Of a stretch of DNA of 64,000 bases, positions 44,177-53,707 are shown one piece after another (the first letter of the stretch is position 1; each line of letters begins with the position of its first letter). Source of the DNA: JAICMB01 sp035295125 (GTDB lineage Bacteria > Acidobacteriota > Terriglobia > Bryobacterales > Bryobacteraceae); NCBI GenBank assembly GCA_035295125.1, contig DATGJP010000077.1, positions 62,001-126,000 of the forward strand. The letters run 5' to 3'. The position numbers were made by a program, and so were the translations under genes. Under the pieces are notes generated by a model, which saw only the letters and a program-made list of their open reading frames with translations, had not been told where the DNA came from and did no database searches.

Positions 44177-45105
44177 TGCCTCGAGTTACGGCGATCATCC
44201 CCGCTTATAACACGGCCCGTTTTCTACCCTATGCGTTGGAAAGCGTGCTGCGGCAAACGTATGCCGACTGGGAGGCCGTTCTAGTAGACGACGGGAGCAC
44301 CGATAACACACGGGAGCTGGTCGCAGAAGCTATGCCCAAGTTCGGCGGCCGTCTGCAGTACGTTTACCAGCCGAATCGAGGCCTGCCGGCGGCCAGAAAC
44401 ACCGCAATCCGCCACGCCAAGGGCGAGCTGATCGCGTTACTTGACGCCGACGATATCTGGGAGGCGAACCGCCTGCAGCTCGGCGTCGAAATGATGGACC
44501 TTAATCCACGGATGGGGCTGACACACGCGAAAGTGGCCCGCATTGACGTGGATGGACGTTTTATCGAACACCCGCCGGCGCCCCCGCGCAAGTATCTCGA
44601 AGGCTCGATCGCCAAACACATCTATAGTCGCCGTGCCCATCTGTTATGTCCAACGATTCTGTTCCGGCGATCCTGCCTGGACCGTGTCGGCGTCTTCGAC
44701 GAAACCATGCGTGCAACCGAGGATCGCGACCTTTGGTTCCGTATCGCGGAGCACTACGAAATCGGCTATATCGACGAGGTCATTGCACAATACCGTGTCT
44801 CGCCAAACTCCATGAGCAAGGACTGGCAGCGGATGCGAACCTGGCAGACCTACTTCATCGACAAGCACTACAACCGTGGCGTCGTGAGCAGATGGATGGC
44901 AAGCCAGGCGAGGGCTAGTATCTGTCGCGAACGCGGTGACACGCTCTACAAATCCCGAAATCTCGGCGAATCCGTGCGATGGTATTTTGACGCTTTACGT
45001 TGTTACCCCTTCCGCGCCGCGGACCTCTATATGTTTAGCCGCGCGTTGCTCGAGTTCACAATATCCAAAACCCGGCCCGCGGCCCAGCCCCTGACTAATG
45101 ACTAA
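44176..45105 (+). CDS. GT2-family glycosyltransferase
   Basis: A 309-residue protein. The start shares one base with the preceding stop (TAATG). GT-A motifs: VTAIIPAYNTARFLPYALES, LVDDGSTDNTRELV, GLPAARNTAI and LLDADDIWEANRL, which is the DxD metal site. EDRDLWFRIAEHYEIGY follows in the acceptor half. No membrane helix was found. It adds one sugar to the repeat unit; the specific sugar is not predictable. It overlaps the next gene by 8 bases. Confidence 0.92.
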   Translation: MPRVTAIIPAYNTARFLPYALESVLRQTYADWEAVLVDDGSTDNTRELVAEAMPKFGGRLQYVYQPNRGLPAARNTAIRHAKGELIALLDADDIWEANRLQLGVEMMDLNPRMGLTHAKVARIDVDGRFIEHPPAPPRKYLEGSIAKHIYSRRAHLLCPTILFRRSCLDRVGVFDETMRATEDRDLWFRIAEHYEIGYIDEVIAQYRVSPNSMSKDWQRMRTWQTYFIDKHYNRGVVSRWMASQARASICRERGDTLYKSRNLGESVRWYFDALRCYPFRAADLYMFSRALLEFTISKTRPAAQPLTND

Positions 45106-47317
45106 ACGCTGCGGCCCAACTCAGGTCCTGTTCATTATCGATAGCTTGATGGGTGTGGGCGGAGCTGAGATGTGCCTGCTTCGGCTCACCAAACACCTGC
45201 CCCGCCACCTGTATGAATGCCGCGTGGTCACCTTCCACGCACGCGACTGTGCGGATTCATTGCTGAACCAGTTCGACTGCCCGGTGTATCACTGGCCTTT
45301 GACCAACGTTTATAACCATCAGGCGGTCCGCGTGGCTCATCGCCTGCGAAAGCTCATAAAGGACGAGAACATCGATATCGTCCACACCTTCTTCCCCACC
45401 TCGGATCTCTGGGCCGGACCAATCGCGAAGCTCAGCGGCGTGAAGGCTCTGATTTCAAGCCGCCGCGACATGGGAATCCTGCGCAATGCGCGCCATCAGA
45501 CAGCATATCGATTGCTTCGGCGGGTATTCGACCAGGTACAGACGGTATCCGACAGTGTCCGCCGCTGGACCATTGAGAACGATGGAATCGACCCCAAACG
45601 TACCATCACGATTCATAACGGCATCGGCCCACTGTCCGTTCCAAGGGAGTCTCGTATCGAGGACCTTCGCCGCGCTATTGAGGGCACGGAAGACACGCTG
45701 GTCCTGACAACCGTGGCCAATTTCCGGCATGTCAAGGGAATCGATGTTCTCGTGCGCGCCGCGGCCATCGTCGGAAAAGTGTTCCCCGCGGTCCGAATCG
45801 TCGTGGCGGGTAATCTCGACACCACCACGGCGGGCCGCGAGTACGCCGACGAGGTCCTGCAACTCAGCGCATCCATTGGCGCAAGCCCATGGATGCGGTT
45901 CCTCGGCGCGGTGGACGACGTTTCCGCCGTCCTGAAGCTGAGCCATGTATTCGTACTGCCGTCGCGCAGCGAAGGACTGTCGAATGCCCTCCTGGAAGCC
46001 ATGTCGGCCGGTTTGCCCTGCATCGCCACCGCCGTTGGCGGAAATCCGGAAGTGGTCGTGGACGGCGAAACGGGTTTCCTTGTACCTTCTGACGACGCGG
46101 AGGAGCTGGCAAACCGGATGCTGACCCTGCTCCGCGACCCGCAATTGAGACACCGAATGGGCGAAGCGAGCCGCCATCGGGTCCGCCAGCATTTCGCAAT
46201 TGAGGCTATGACTTCTCGCGTGGTGACGTGCTACGAAAAAGTGCTGCATCAGAAAGAACCCAACCCATTGCATAACCAATTCACACATTCCATACACGGG
46301 GCCGTCCAACGCATCGCTACGAGTATCGGCCTGAACGGATTCCTGCGGCACACGCTCTTATCGAACCGCATACTCGTGCTGTGCTACCACAACGTCCTGC
46401 GCAGGCCCCCCAAGTACCCTTACGCGTACGCGATCCATGTTCTCGAGGAGGAATTCGAGCGTCACATGCGCTTTCTCGCGAAGAACTTCAACGTCATGAG
46501 CGCGAGTGAGCTCGTTGAAGTCATGGAACGCAAGACGCGGCTGCCCGCTAAATCCGCCGTGGTTACGTTCGACGATGGGTATCGAAATGGCCTGACCGTG
46601 GCAGCACCGATCATGCGAAATTACGGGATCCCCGCGATCTTCAACATTTGTACCGGCTACGTTTCCCAACCCGTAATGCTATGGCCGGATGAAATCGCGT
46701 TCCGCATCCTCAACTGGCCCGACGCGGCGTGTCCGCTACCGGATGGGCGTATTGAGTATCTGGATTCTGACTTTGACAAACGCCTCAAAGCCGCGGTCCG
46801 TATCCAGGAGCTCTGCAAAGTGATCGATGACGCTCAGCGCCTCGCCTACATCGCGACGCTGCAAAGCAACGCCGCCTCTTTGAGGGATCTGGAATTGGAC
46901 GAGGATGCCCGATTTATGAGCTGGGATGACGCTCGCGAACTCTCTCGTCAAGGTTTCGAGATCGGTTCCCACACCGTCACTCATCCGATTCTGACTCGAC
47001 TCAGTGCAGAGCGTCGCGCCGATGAGCTGATCTCGAGTAAAACGCAAATCGAACGGGAGCTGGGAAGAGAGTGCCGGGTAATTGCCTATCCAAATGGGTT
47101 GACGAGAGACGCGGACGAAAGTGTATACAAAGCAGCGGACGAAGCCGGCTATCGTATTGGGTTCACACTGCAGCGGCACCTGGCAAAACTTGGGTCGCCA
47201 CTCGCGGTCAATCGCATCAATGTGCCGGGCAACGAACCGCAGGCCGTATTCGAAAGCCGGGCCGCGGGAGTCTACGTGATTCGGTCCTACTTTTCGGAAC
47301 ATGTCGCCACACGTTGA
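45098..47317 (+). CDS. Fusion of GT4 glycosyltransferase and NodB polysaccharide deacetylase
   Basis: A 739-residue protein. Residues ~10-380 are a GT4 enzyme: DSLMGVGGAEMCLLRL, SRSEGLSNALLEAMSAGLPC (E-x7-E), VDGETGFLVP. Residues ~395-735 are a NodB-type deacetylase: VLCYHNVL, TFDDGYRNG (metal Asp and catalytic Asp), GSHTVTH with the two metal histidines, and AYPNG. There is no signal peptide, so both halves should work in the cytoplasm. Glycosyl transfer and deacetylation in one chain suggests an N-acetylated sugar is added and then deacetylated. Confidence 0.9.
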   Translation: MTKRCGPTQVLFIIDSLMGVGGAEMCLLRLTKHLPRHLYECRVVTFHARDCADSLLNQFDCPVYHWPLTNVYNHQAVRVAHRLRKLIKDENIDIVHTFFPTSDLWAGPIAKLSGVKALISSRRDMGILRNARHQTAYRLLRRVFDQVQTVSDSVRRWTIENDGIDPKRTITIHNGIGPLSVPRESRIEDLRRAIEGTEDTLVLTTVANFRHVKGIDVLVRAAAIVGKVFPAVRIVVAGNLDTTTAGREYADEVLQLSASIGASPWMRFLGAVDDVSAVLKLSHVFVLPSRSEGLSNALLEAMSAGLPCIATAVGGNPEVVVDGETGFLVPSDDAEELANRMLTLLRDPQLRHRMGEASRHRVRQHFAIEAMTSRVVTCYEKVLHQKEPNPLHNQFTHSIHGAVQRIATSIGLNGFLRHTLLSNRILVLCYHNVLRRPPKYPYAYAIHVLEEEFERHMRFLAKNFNVMSASELVEVMERKTRLPAKSAVVTFDDGYRNGLTVAAPIMRNYGIPAIFNICTGYVSQPVMLWPDEIAFRILNWPDAACPLPDGRIEYLDSDFDKRLKAAVRIQELCKVIDDAQRLAYIATLQSNAASLRDLELDEDARFMSWDDARELSRQGFEIGSHTVTHPILTRLSAERRADELISSKTQIERELGRECRVIAYPNGLTRDADESVYKAADEAGYRIGFTLQRHLAKLGSPLAVNRINVPGNEPQAVFESRAAGVYVIRSYFSEHVATR

Positions 47318-47321
47318 CCCC

Positions 47322-48101
47322 ATGAGAGTGATATCGCTTGCATACCACGACGTGATCGAAGATATGCCTGGGAGCTGTGCCGATCCCAGGCCGCACTCGT
47401 CACGCTACACGCTTTCCCGCTCGAGCTTTCGCAAACACCTCGAGATCCTCGCGGCCAACGCCACGCCGCCCCGGGTTTCGACCATCGACAATATTGAACA
47501 GGACGGTCATTCACTCCCGGTGTTTTTGACCTTCGATGACGGCGCAGCCGGCGCTTACACATGCATTGCGGATGAATTAGAGCGTCTTGGCTGGCGAGGC
47601 CATTTCTTTATCGTTTCGAGCTGGATTGGACGGCCCGGATTCATGGACCGGCAGCAGATTTGCGATTTGCGGCGACGGGGCCACATCATCGGAAGCCATT
47701 CCCGGTCCCATCCCGAACGCATGTCTTGCCTGGAATGGGACCACTTAGTATATGAGTGGATCGACAGTTGCGCCGTGCTCAGTGACTTACTCGGCGAGAA
47801 AATCACCGTCGCGTCCGTCCCGAATGGCTACCATTCCGCCGACGTAGCGCGAAGTGCGGCTCTCGCGGGCATCCAGACTCTTTTCACATCCGAAGCTACG
47901 ACCGCAATCCACAAGGTCGATGGATGTGACGTCCTGGGCCGTTTTTGCGTCCAGTCCGCTGCGCAGCCCTCATTTACAGCAGCGCTTGTGACGCATCGGC
48001 ACATGCGGATGCGCCAAACCGTGAGCTGGAACGCCAGGAAGGTGGCGAAGGCGATCGGCGGCAATGCCTATCTCGCGGTGCGCTCCAAGCTTCTTTCGTA
48101 A
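47322..48101 (+). CDS. NodB-type polysaccharide deacetylase family protein
   Basis: A 259-residue protein from ATG 47322; ATG 47301 is an alternative that overlaps the preceding gene. VISLAYHDVIED opens the fold. The metal-site motifs are TFDDGAAG and GSHSRSHP, and the later NGYHSADV. The sequence differs from the fused NodB half upstream. No signal peptide was seen. Having two deacetylase domains in a row suggests two sites on the sugar chain. Its 3' end overlaps the convergent response-regulator gene by 34 bases. Confidence 0.85.
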   Translation: MRVISLAYHDVIEDMPGSCADPRPHSSRYTLSRSSFRKHLEILAANATPPRVSTIDNIEQDGHSLPVFLTFDDGAAGAYTCIADELERLGWRGHFFIVSSWIGRPGFMDRQQICDLRRRGHIIGSHSRSHPERMSCLEWDHLVYEWIDSCAVLSDLLGEKITVASVPNGYHSADVARSAALAGIQTLFTSEATTAIHKVDGCDVLGRFCVQSAAQPSFTAALVTHRHMRMRQTVSWNARKVAKAIGGNAYLAVRSKLLS

Positions 48102-49492
48102 TCCCGGCGCGGCGCCAACTCCGGCATTCCGGGCTCTGAGCGCTTCCCGGCAATTCCCAGCTTCTTCATCTTGTAGAGGAGCGCTTTGTAATCCACGCGC
48201 AGCAGCACCGCGGCCTCTTTCCGGTTCCAGTGCGTAGAGCTGAGCGCCTTTACGATGGCATCACGCTCCGCATTGCATCGGTCCACATTGACTTGCTGAA
48301 GGGCGGAGGTGGCTGTGGCAGGGTTGGCGGCCGGCAGCACGATGATCTTCCGGTTGTCCTTTGGCGTGAGCTCGGTGATGATGGAGTCTTCGTCACCTAA
48401 CACCAGGAATTTCCGAATGATGTTCTCGAGCTGGCGGACATTTCCAGGCCAGTCGTAGGCCTGCAGAGCCCGTTTCAAAGCCGGCGGTATCTCAGACGCG
48501 GCGCCGTCGTTAGTGTACTTCTGCATGAAGGTCTTCGCGAGGGATAATACCTCGCCGGCGCGCTCGCGTAGCGGCGGAATTCGAAGCTCCACGATATTCA
48601 AACGATAGTAGAGATCCTCACGGAATCGACCGTCCGCGATCGCGGCTTCCAGGTCGCAGTGGGTCGCCGCCATGACCCGAACGTCAACCCGGCAGACCTC
48701 GCGTCCGCCGAGACGCAGAAATTCTCGGTCCTGGAGAACTTGAAGGAGTTTGGCCTGGAGCTTGAAGTCCATGTCGCCAATCTCATCCAGAAGTATCGTG
48801 CCCCCGTTGGCCATCTCAAAACGGCCGGGGCTGCTTCGCAACGCTCCCGTAAATGCGCCGCGCTCGTACCCGAATAACTCGCTTTCCACGAGTTCCGGCG
48901 GCAAGGCCGCGCAGTTCAATTTAAGGAACGGCCCGGAGGAGCGGCGCGAGAGTTCATGGATGCGGCGGGCGATCACTTCTTTGCCGACCCCGGTCTCACC
49001 ACGTAGCAAAACCGGAACATCGGAGTTTGCGATCCGTGGAATCAGACGTTCCGTTCGTTCGCGCCACGATGAGGTTGCGATATCGGGCACATCTTGAGGC
49101 AAACCCTTCGCCTTGATGGCCCGTTCAATGCTCCTGGTAAGCTCCTCGTGCTCTACGGGCTTGGCTAAGAAGTCCACGGCGCCGAACTTCATGCATTCGA
49201 CAATGTTCGAAGGCGTGGCAGCCCCGGACAACATCAGGACCGGAACAGTCGACGAACGTCGCCTTAGCTCCCGCAGCGTAGCGATGCCGTCCCGGTGAGG
49301 CATCATGATGTCCATGATGAGAAGCGAAGGCTGGCTACGGTACTTCTCCAGGTAACTCAGCACCTGGTCGCCGTCCTCAACCGAATCCACTGAGTAGCCG
49401 TCACACTGCAAAGCCAGAGATAGATAATTCCGGACCTCCGGCTCGTCTTCGGCGATCAGAATTCGGTGGCCCTGTAGAGAATTAGGATTCAT
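48068..49492 (-). CDS. Sigma-54-dependent response regulator, NtrC type
   Basis: A 474-residue transcription activator. The receiver domain has AEDEPE, the phosphoacceptor Asp61 in LLIMDIMMP and Lys111 in LAKPVEHEE. The AAA+ domain has Walker A GETGVGKE, the sigma-54 contact loop GAFTGA, Walker B GGTILLDEIGDM and the arginine finger region RFREDLYYRLN. The C-terminal Fis-type HTH has NRKEAAVLLRVDYKALLYKM. It is coupled to the upstream kinase gene (4-base overlap). Its targets are likely sigma-54 promoters, possibly of the exopolysaccharide genes it faces. Confidence 0.94.
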   Translation of the reverse strand: MNPNSLQGHRILIAEDEPEVRNYLSLALQCDGYSVDSVEDGDQVLSYLEKYRSQPSLLIMDIMMPHRDGIATLRELRRRSSTVPVLMLSGAATPSNIVECMKFGAVDFLAKPVEHEELTRSIERAIKAKGLPQDVPDIATSSWRERTERLIPRIANSDVPVLLRGETGVGKEVIARRIHELSRRSSGPFLKLNCAALPPELVESELFGYERGAFTGALRSSPGRFEMANGGTILLDEIGDMDFKLQAKLLQVLQDREFLRLGGREVCRVDVRVMAATHCDLEAAIADGRFREDLYYRLNIVELRIPPLRERAGEVLSLAKTFMQKYTNDGAASEIPPALKRALQAYDWPGNVRQLENIIRKFLVLGDEDSIITELTPKDNRKIIVLPAANPATATSALQQVNVDRCNAERDAIVKALSSTHWNRKEAAVLLRVDYKALLYKMKKLGIAGKRSEPGMPELAPRRDYERSLERTAR

Positions 49493-50268
49493 TGCAGTGA
49501 GGTGGCCGCAGCCATGGTCAGGGATTCCGTATCTTGCGCGAGTTCCCGCAGAGGAAGTTCCAACGAGAATACAGAGCCGTCATCCAAGGACTCGACCCAA
49601 ATCCGGCCGCCATGCGCCCTGACAATACTCTGGCAGATGGCAAGACCTAGGCCGGTTCCGCCCCGTTCGTCCGATCCAGGATGAGAGAAGTATTCGTCGA
49701 AAACAAACGGGACCACTTCCGGTGCAACCCCCGGTCCGGAGTCTCGTACGTCGATGCGATAACAGGCCCCTTCGACTGGGTACCCCCTGACCTCCACGGC
49801 GCCCCCGCGAGGGCAGAATTTGCAGGCATTCTCCAGCAGGTTGATCAGCACCTGCTCGATCTGATTCTCGTCCCACTCAGGCATCCAAGCCGGCAAATCA
49901 AGGTTGATCGACAAGGACAGTTGCTTGTCGTCCACCATGGGAGCGATCTGATAAACCGCTTGCTCCACGACTCCCTTCACGTCCACCGGCCTGCGGCGTA
50001 GACGGTGCTCCCGGTCCTTGCCCGCGCATGTATCGTACATGGCAGCGGCCATTTGTGAGAGACGCTGGGCAACTTTCTGCATGCGCCGCAGAACCTCCGA
50101 TTGGACCGCGTTGAGCGGGCCCAACTGCTCTTGGCACAACAGAGCGCAATAGCCGTTGAAAGCTGTCAACGGAGCCCTGAAATCGTGCAATTCCCGGGCT
50201 AGGACGTTGAAACAGTCTTGGTCGAAGCGAACTGGCTCCTCATCGGAATGCGAATCCAGGGCCCTCAT
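49489..50268 (-). CDS. Soluble sensor histidine kinase
   Basis: A 259-residue protein without a membrane helix or recognised sensor domain. The H-box is ARELHDFRAPLTAFNGY with His28 as phosphoacceptor (HD replaces the more common HE or HEL). ATP-binding boxes are present: N-box NLLENACKF, G1 DSGPGVAPE, G2 GGTGLGLAI. It is coupled to the NtrC-type regulator directly downstream, so the two form a two-component pair. The signal must come from another protein or the first ~20 residues. Confidence 0.92.
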   Translation of the reverse strand: MRALDSHSDEEPVRFDQDCFNVLARELHDFRAPLTAFNGYCALLCQEQLGPLNAVQSEVLRRMQKVAQRLSQMAAAMYDTCAGKDREHRLRRRPVDVKGVVEQAVYQIAPMVDDKQLSLSINLDLPAWMPEWDENQIEQVLINLLENACKFCPRGGAVEVRGYPVEGACYRIDVRDSGPGVAPEVVPFVFDEYFSHPGSDERGGTGLGLAICQSIVRAHGGRIWVESLDDGSVFSLELPLRELAQDTESLTMAAATSLQ

Positions 50269-50481
50269 ACGCTACGCACCTCGCAGCGCGGGAGCGCTTT
50301 ATATTTCTTTTCTTGCATAGAAGGAAAGCTAATTCTATTTGCGAACGCATCACTCTGGCACTTGTTGGGACGACGTAGGGAGGCTAACAGTGTCTCCTAG
50401 GATTTTCACTAGGTTATGCCTGTTACTGTAAGGAGGCCAACGATTTATCGGGCTAAGTAGGAAAATGTAAGATCCGTAACA
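50269..50481. other. 213-base intergenic region between divergently placed ends
   Basis: It holds the upstream region of the histidine kinase (minus strand) and the end of the FAD enzyme. No terminator with a T-run and no good promoter could be picked out. TGGCAC at 50356 resembles half of a sigma-54 box but the -12 part is missing. Confidence 0.5.
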
Positions 50482-53400
50482 TTATCGGCCGGAGCGCCGC
50501 TTCGCCAGGGCGAAGCCGCCCATCAGGAGCCCTAGCGCGCCCGCCCCGACTAACACCGAGGCTGGCACCGGGGCCGTTCGATCCGGCTCGCCGAGTTCCC
50601 GCTCCAGGAATTGCACGTCTGCGTTGAGCATCGTCTCCCGCAATCCAATCTGAAGGACTTGCGCCAGGTGAAGGGCCCGACGATCCGTTTCCTGCTCGAT
50701 TTGCTCACGGCAACTGAATCCGTCGGCGATGATGAACGCATCGCTCGCCGCCTCGCGAACCGCGGGTAGCAGGACGCGCTCTCCGCACTTAATCGATACG
50801 TCATAATGATCGGCCTCATACCCGAATGCGCCCGCCATACCGCAACATCCTGAGTTGAGCACATTGATTTCAAGGCCGGCCTTGCGCAGGATATTGGCAT
50901 CGGAGTTGAAGTCCAAGACCGTCTTGTGATGGCAATGGCCATGCACTACTGCCTTGCGCTGGAGTCTTGGAGGCTGATAGCCGGGCGCCTTGTGCTCGAG
51001 AAACTCGCCGAGCATGTAGCACTGTTCCTTCAGCCGGTAAGCGTCCTCATCGCCGTGCAGAAGATCCGTCATCTCGTCACGAAACACCGAAATGCAGCTA
51101 GGCTCTAATCCAACAATCGGCGTCCCTTGTTCAATTTCCTTCCGAAGCGATCCGATAATGTTCTCCAGCCACTTCTTCGCTAGCGGAAGCATGCCGTAAT
51201 CGTAGAGAGGCCGCCCGCAACAAAGGTCCTGCTCGGGCACGACGACCCGGAACCCCGCGTTTTCGAGTACGTCGACAGCGGCCCGCGCCACTTTGGGCGT
51301 GAAGTGATCGTTAAACGTGTCGGCCCACAGAATCACTTTGCGTCCGTGGGGATTCCGGGATGTGCGTCCTCGGAACCACTGCTTAAACGTCCGCGGCGCG
51401 AACGGGGGAATATGGCGCCTTTGCGAATAGCCGGCCGCCAACTTCGCGATCGCACTCAGACCCGGAGTCTGCGTAAAGAAATTGACAGTCGCCGGCATCT
51501 TCGAGGCAATGCGAGCCCACCAATGGATCAATCCCGAAGCATACGCATGCCTGGGCTGCAGGCGACCCTCGTAATAATGTGACAGGAACTCCGATTTGTA
51601 GGTCGCGACATCGACGTTCACCGGGCAGTCGCCCTTGCATCCCTTGCAGGAAAGGCACAAATCGAGCGCCTCCTTGACGTGCTCGCTCTTCCATCCGCCA
51701 TCGAGCGGATTGCCTTGCAGCATTTCAAAAAGCAGGTGCGTGCGCCCGCGCGGCGAATGCATCTCCTCGCGCGTGGCCATAAAACTGGGACACATTGTGC
51801 CGCCCTGCTCGCGCCGGCATTCCCCTACCCCAACACATCGCAGCGTCGCGCGTGAAAAGCTGTACTGGTCTTCCTTGAAATGAAAGTGAGTGTTCGGCTG
51901 CGGAGGCGCGTATCCTGTGCCGAGGCGCAGGTTTTCGTCGATCCGATACGGAGTGACCACCTTGCCGGGATTCATCTTCCAATCGGGATCCCAGATCGAC
52001 TTGAACTCGCGAAACGCCGCGACAATTTCTTCGCCGAACATCTTCGGCAGGTACTCGGCCCGGCATTGACCGTCGCCATGTTCTCCGGAAAGCGAGCCGC
52101 CATGAGAAAGCACCAGGGTAGTGGCGTCGTCCATGAACGACCGGTAGTTGTGAATCCCTTCCGGCGACCGGAGATCAAACGGAATGCGGCAGTGGATACA
52201 GCCCTGGCCGAAATGACCGTACACCGAGGGATCGTCGTAGCCGTGCTTCCGGAACAGCTCTTTGAGGCCGCGAAGATAAACTCCGACTCTATCGGGAGGC
52301 ACCGCGGAGTCTTCCCAGCCCGGCCATGTGTCATGCTCTCCCGGAACGTAAGCGGTGGCGTCCAGGCCCGATTCGCGCACCTCCCAGAGCATCTTCTCCT
52401 GCGCCGGATCGTCATAGAGCTTCATCGACGGCGGATGATCCGACTTCTTTAAATCGTTCATCAATCGGTGGGCCTGCTCTTCCGCCTCCTGGCGCGTTTT
52501 CGCGCCAAACTCCACCAGCAGCCAGCCCTTGCCTTCGGGCAGCAAGGTGATGTCTTTTACATGCACGCCCTTTTTGTGCATGTAGCCGATGAGCCGGTCG
52601 TCAATTCCTTCGCACCCGATCGGCTTGTGCGCGACCACGCGCGGAATGTCGTCACCGGATGCAAATACGTCCGGATATCCCAATACCAGAAGCGCCCGGG
52701 CCGGGGGATTCCAAACGAGATTCGCCACGATCTCCAGAATCGTGACACACGTCCCCTCGCTCCCAACTAAAGCCCGTGCGACATGGAAGCCGTTCTCCGG
52801 TAGCAGCTCGTCGAGGTTGTATCCCGACACGCGACGCGGAATCTTGGGGTAGCGCTCGCGGATTAGATTTGCATACCGGTCGCGCAGGTCGCGGAGCTTG
52901 CGATAGATTTCGCCTCGTCGGCCGCCGGCGGTAATGATCTGACCGAGCTCGTCATCACTGGTCTTACCCACGCGCATACGAAGCCCGTCGTACGTGAGAA
53001 TCTCAAGCTCATGGATGTTGTCGGCCGTGCGCCCGGCCATCTGCGCGTGAATACCGCACGAATTATTGCCGCACATCCCGCCTAGAGTGCAATGGTTGTG
53101 TGTGGCCGGGTCTGGTCCAAAAGTCAGCCCCCGTTTATTCGCCGCATTGCGCAAATCGTCGAGAATGCACCCCGGCTGCACGAGGCCCAGCTTCTTCTCG
53201 GCATCCACTCCGATCACGTGATGCATGTACTTCGACATGTCCATCACAACCGCGACGTTGCAGCATTGCCCGGCAAGACTCGTACCGCATCCGCGACTCA
53301 GCAACGGCGCACCGAAATGACGGCAGACCTCGACCGTTCGAATTACGTCGTCGGAGTCGAGCGGAAGCACCACGCCAATCGGCACCTGCCTGTAGTTCGA

Positions 53401-53586
53401 GCCGTCAGTGGCATATAAGGCGCGGCTACCCTGATCGAATCGCACTTCGCCTTGGACGCTGCGGCGCAACTCCTCCGCGAGCGTTATGCTGTCGCCGCTC
53501 CACTCCACTTGCGATGCACTCAGCGGGCGCGGATAAACACCTCCGTCCTCACGGAGGTGATCGCTACCAGACAACTTGACCAACAT
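50482..53586 (-). CDS. FAD-linked oxidase fused to Fe-S/CCG reductase, membrane tail
   Basis: About 1034 residues from ATG 53586, with GGAG 7 bases upstream; a GTG at 53598 precedes it. The N-terminal ~480 residues are an FAD-binding PCMH/D-lactate or glycolate oxidase-type domain (PLLSRGCGTSLAGQCCN, CTLGGMCGNNSCG, LVGSEGTC). A 4Fe-4S ferredoxin part follows (CVGVGECRREQGGTMCP, CLSCKGCKGDCP), then two CCG domains (DLCCGRPLYDYG, LNSGCCGMAG). The last ~25 residues are a hydrophobic anchor (LVGAGALGLLMGGFALAKRR). It probably oxidises a 2-hydroxyacid and passes electrons to the membrane. The substrate is unknown. Confidence 0.88.
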   Translation of the reverse strand: MLVKLSGSDHLREDGGVYPRPLSASQVEWSGDSITLAEELRRSVQGEVRFDQGSRALYATDGSNYRQVPIGVVLPLDSDDVIRTVEVCRHFGAPLLSRGCGTSLAGQCCNVAVVMDMSKYMHHVIGVDAEKKLGLVQPGCILDDLRNAANKRGLTFGPDPATHNHCTLGGMCGNNSCGIHAQMAGRTADNIHELEILTYDGLRMRVGKTSDDELGQIITAGGRRGEIYRKLRDLRDRYANLIRERYPKIPRRVSGYNLDELLPENGFHVARALVGSEGTCVTILEIVANLVWNPPARALLVLGYPDVFASGDDIPRVVAHKPIGCEGIDDRLIGYMHKKGVHVKDITLLPEGKGWLLVEFGAKTRQEAEEQAHRLMNDLKKSDHPPSMKLYDDPAQEKMLWEVRESGLDATAYVPGEHDTWPGWEDSAVPPDRVGVYLRGLKELFRKHGYDDPSVYGHFGQGCIHCRIPFDLRSPEGIHNYRSFMDDATTLVLSHGGSLSGEHGDGQCRAEYLPKMFGEEIVAAFREFKSIWDPDWKMNPGKVVTPYRIDENLRLGTGYAPPQPNTHFHFKEDQYSFSRATLRCVGVGECRREQGGTMCPSFMATREEMHSPRGRTHLLFEMLQGNPLDGGWKSEHVKEALDLCLSCKGCKGDCPVNVDVATYKSEFLSHYYEGRLQPRHAYASGLIHWWARIASKMPATVNFFTQTPGLSAIAKLAAGYSQRRHIPPFAPRTFKQWFRGRTSRNPHGRKVILWADTFNDHFTPKVARAAVDVLENAGFRVVVPEQDLCCGRPLYDYGMLPLAKKWLENIIGSLRKEIEQGTPIVGLEPSCISVFRDEMTDLLHGDEDAYRLKEQCYMLGEFLEHKAPGYQPPRLQRKAVVHGHCHHKTVLDFNSDANILRKAGLEINVLNSGCCGMAGAFGYEADHYDVSIKCGERVLLPAVREAASDAFIIADGFSCREQIEQETDRRALHLAQVLQIGLRETMLNADVQFLERELGEPDRTAPVPASVLVGAGALGLLMGGFALAKRRSGR

Positions 53587-53707
53587 GTAAAGCTCCACTT
53601 TGGGGACTGCACATCGGCGAAAACGTTTCGGTAAGGCGGTTGGTATCTATGTCGTTACGCCGTTGAAATATTTCACGACCAAACCCGTCAAATCTTTGGA
53701 GTTAATA

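Noticed and set aside
50356..50370. TGGCAC as a possible sigma-54 -24 box
   Set aside because: The -12 TTGC part is missing at the right distance, and the orientation points away from the kinase gene.
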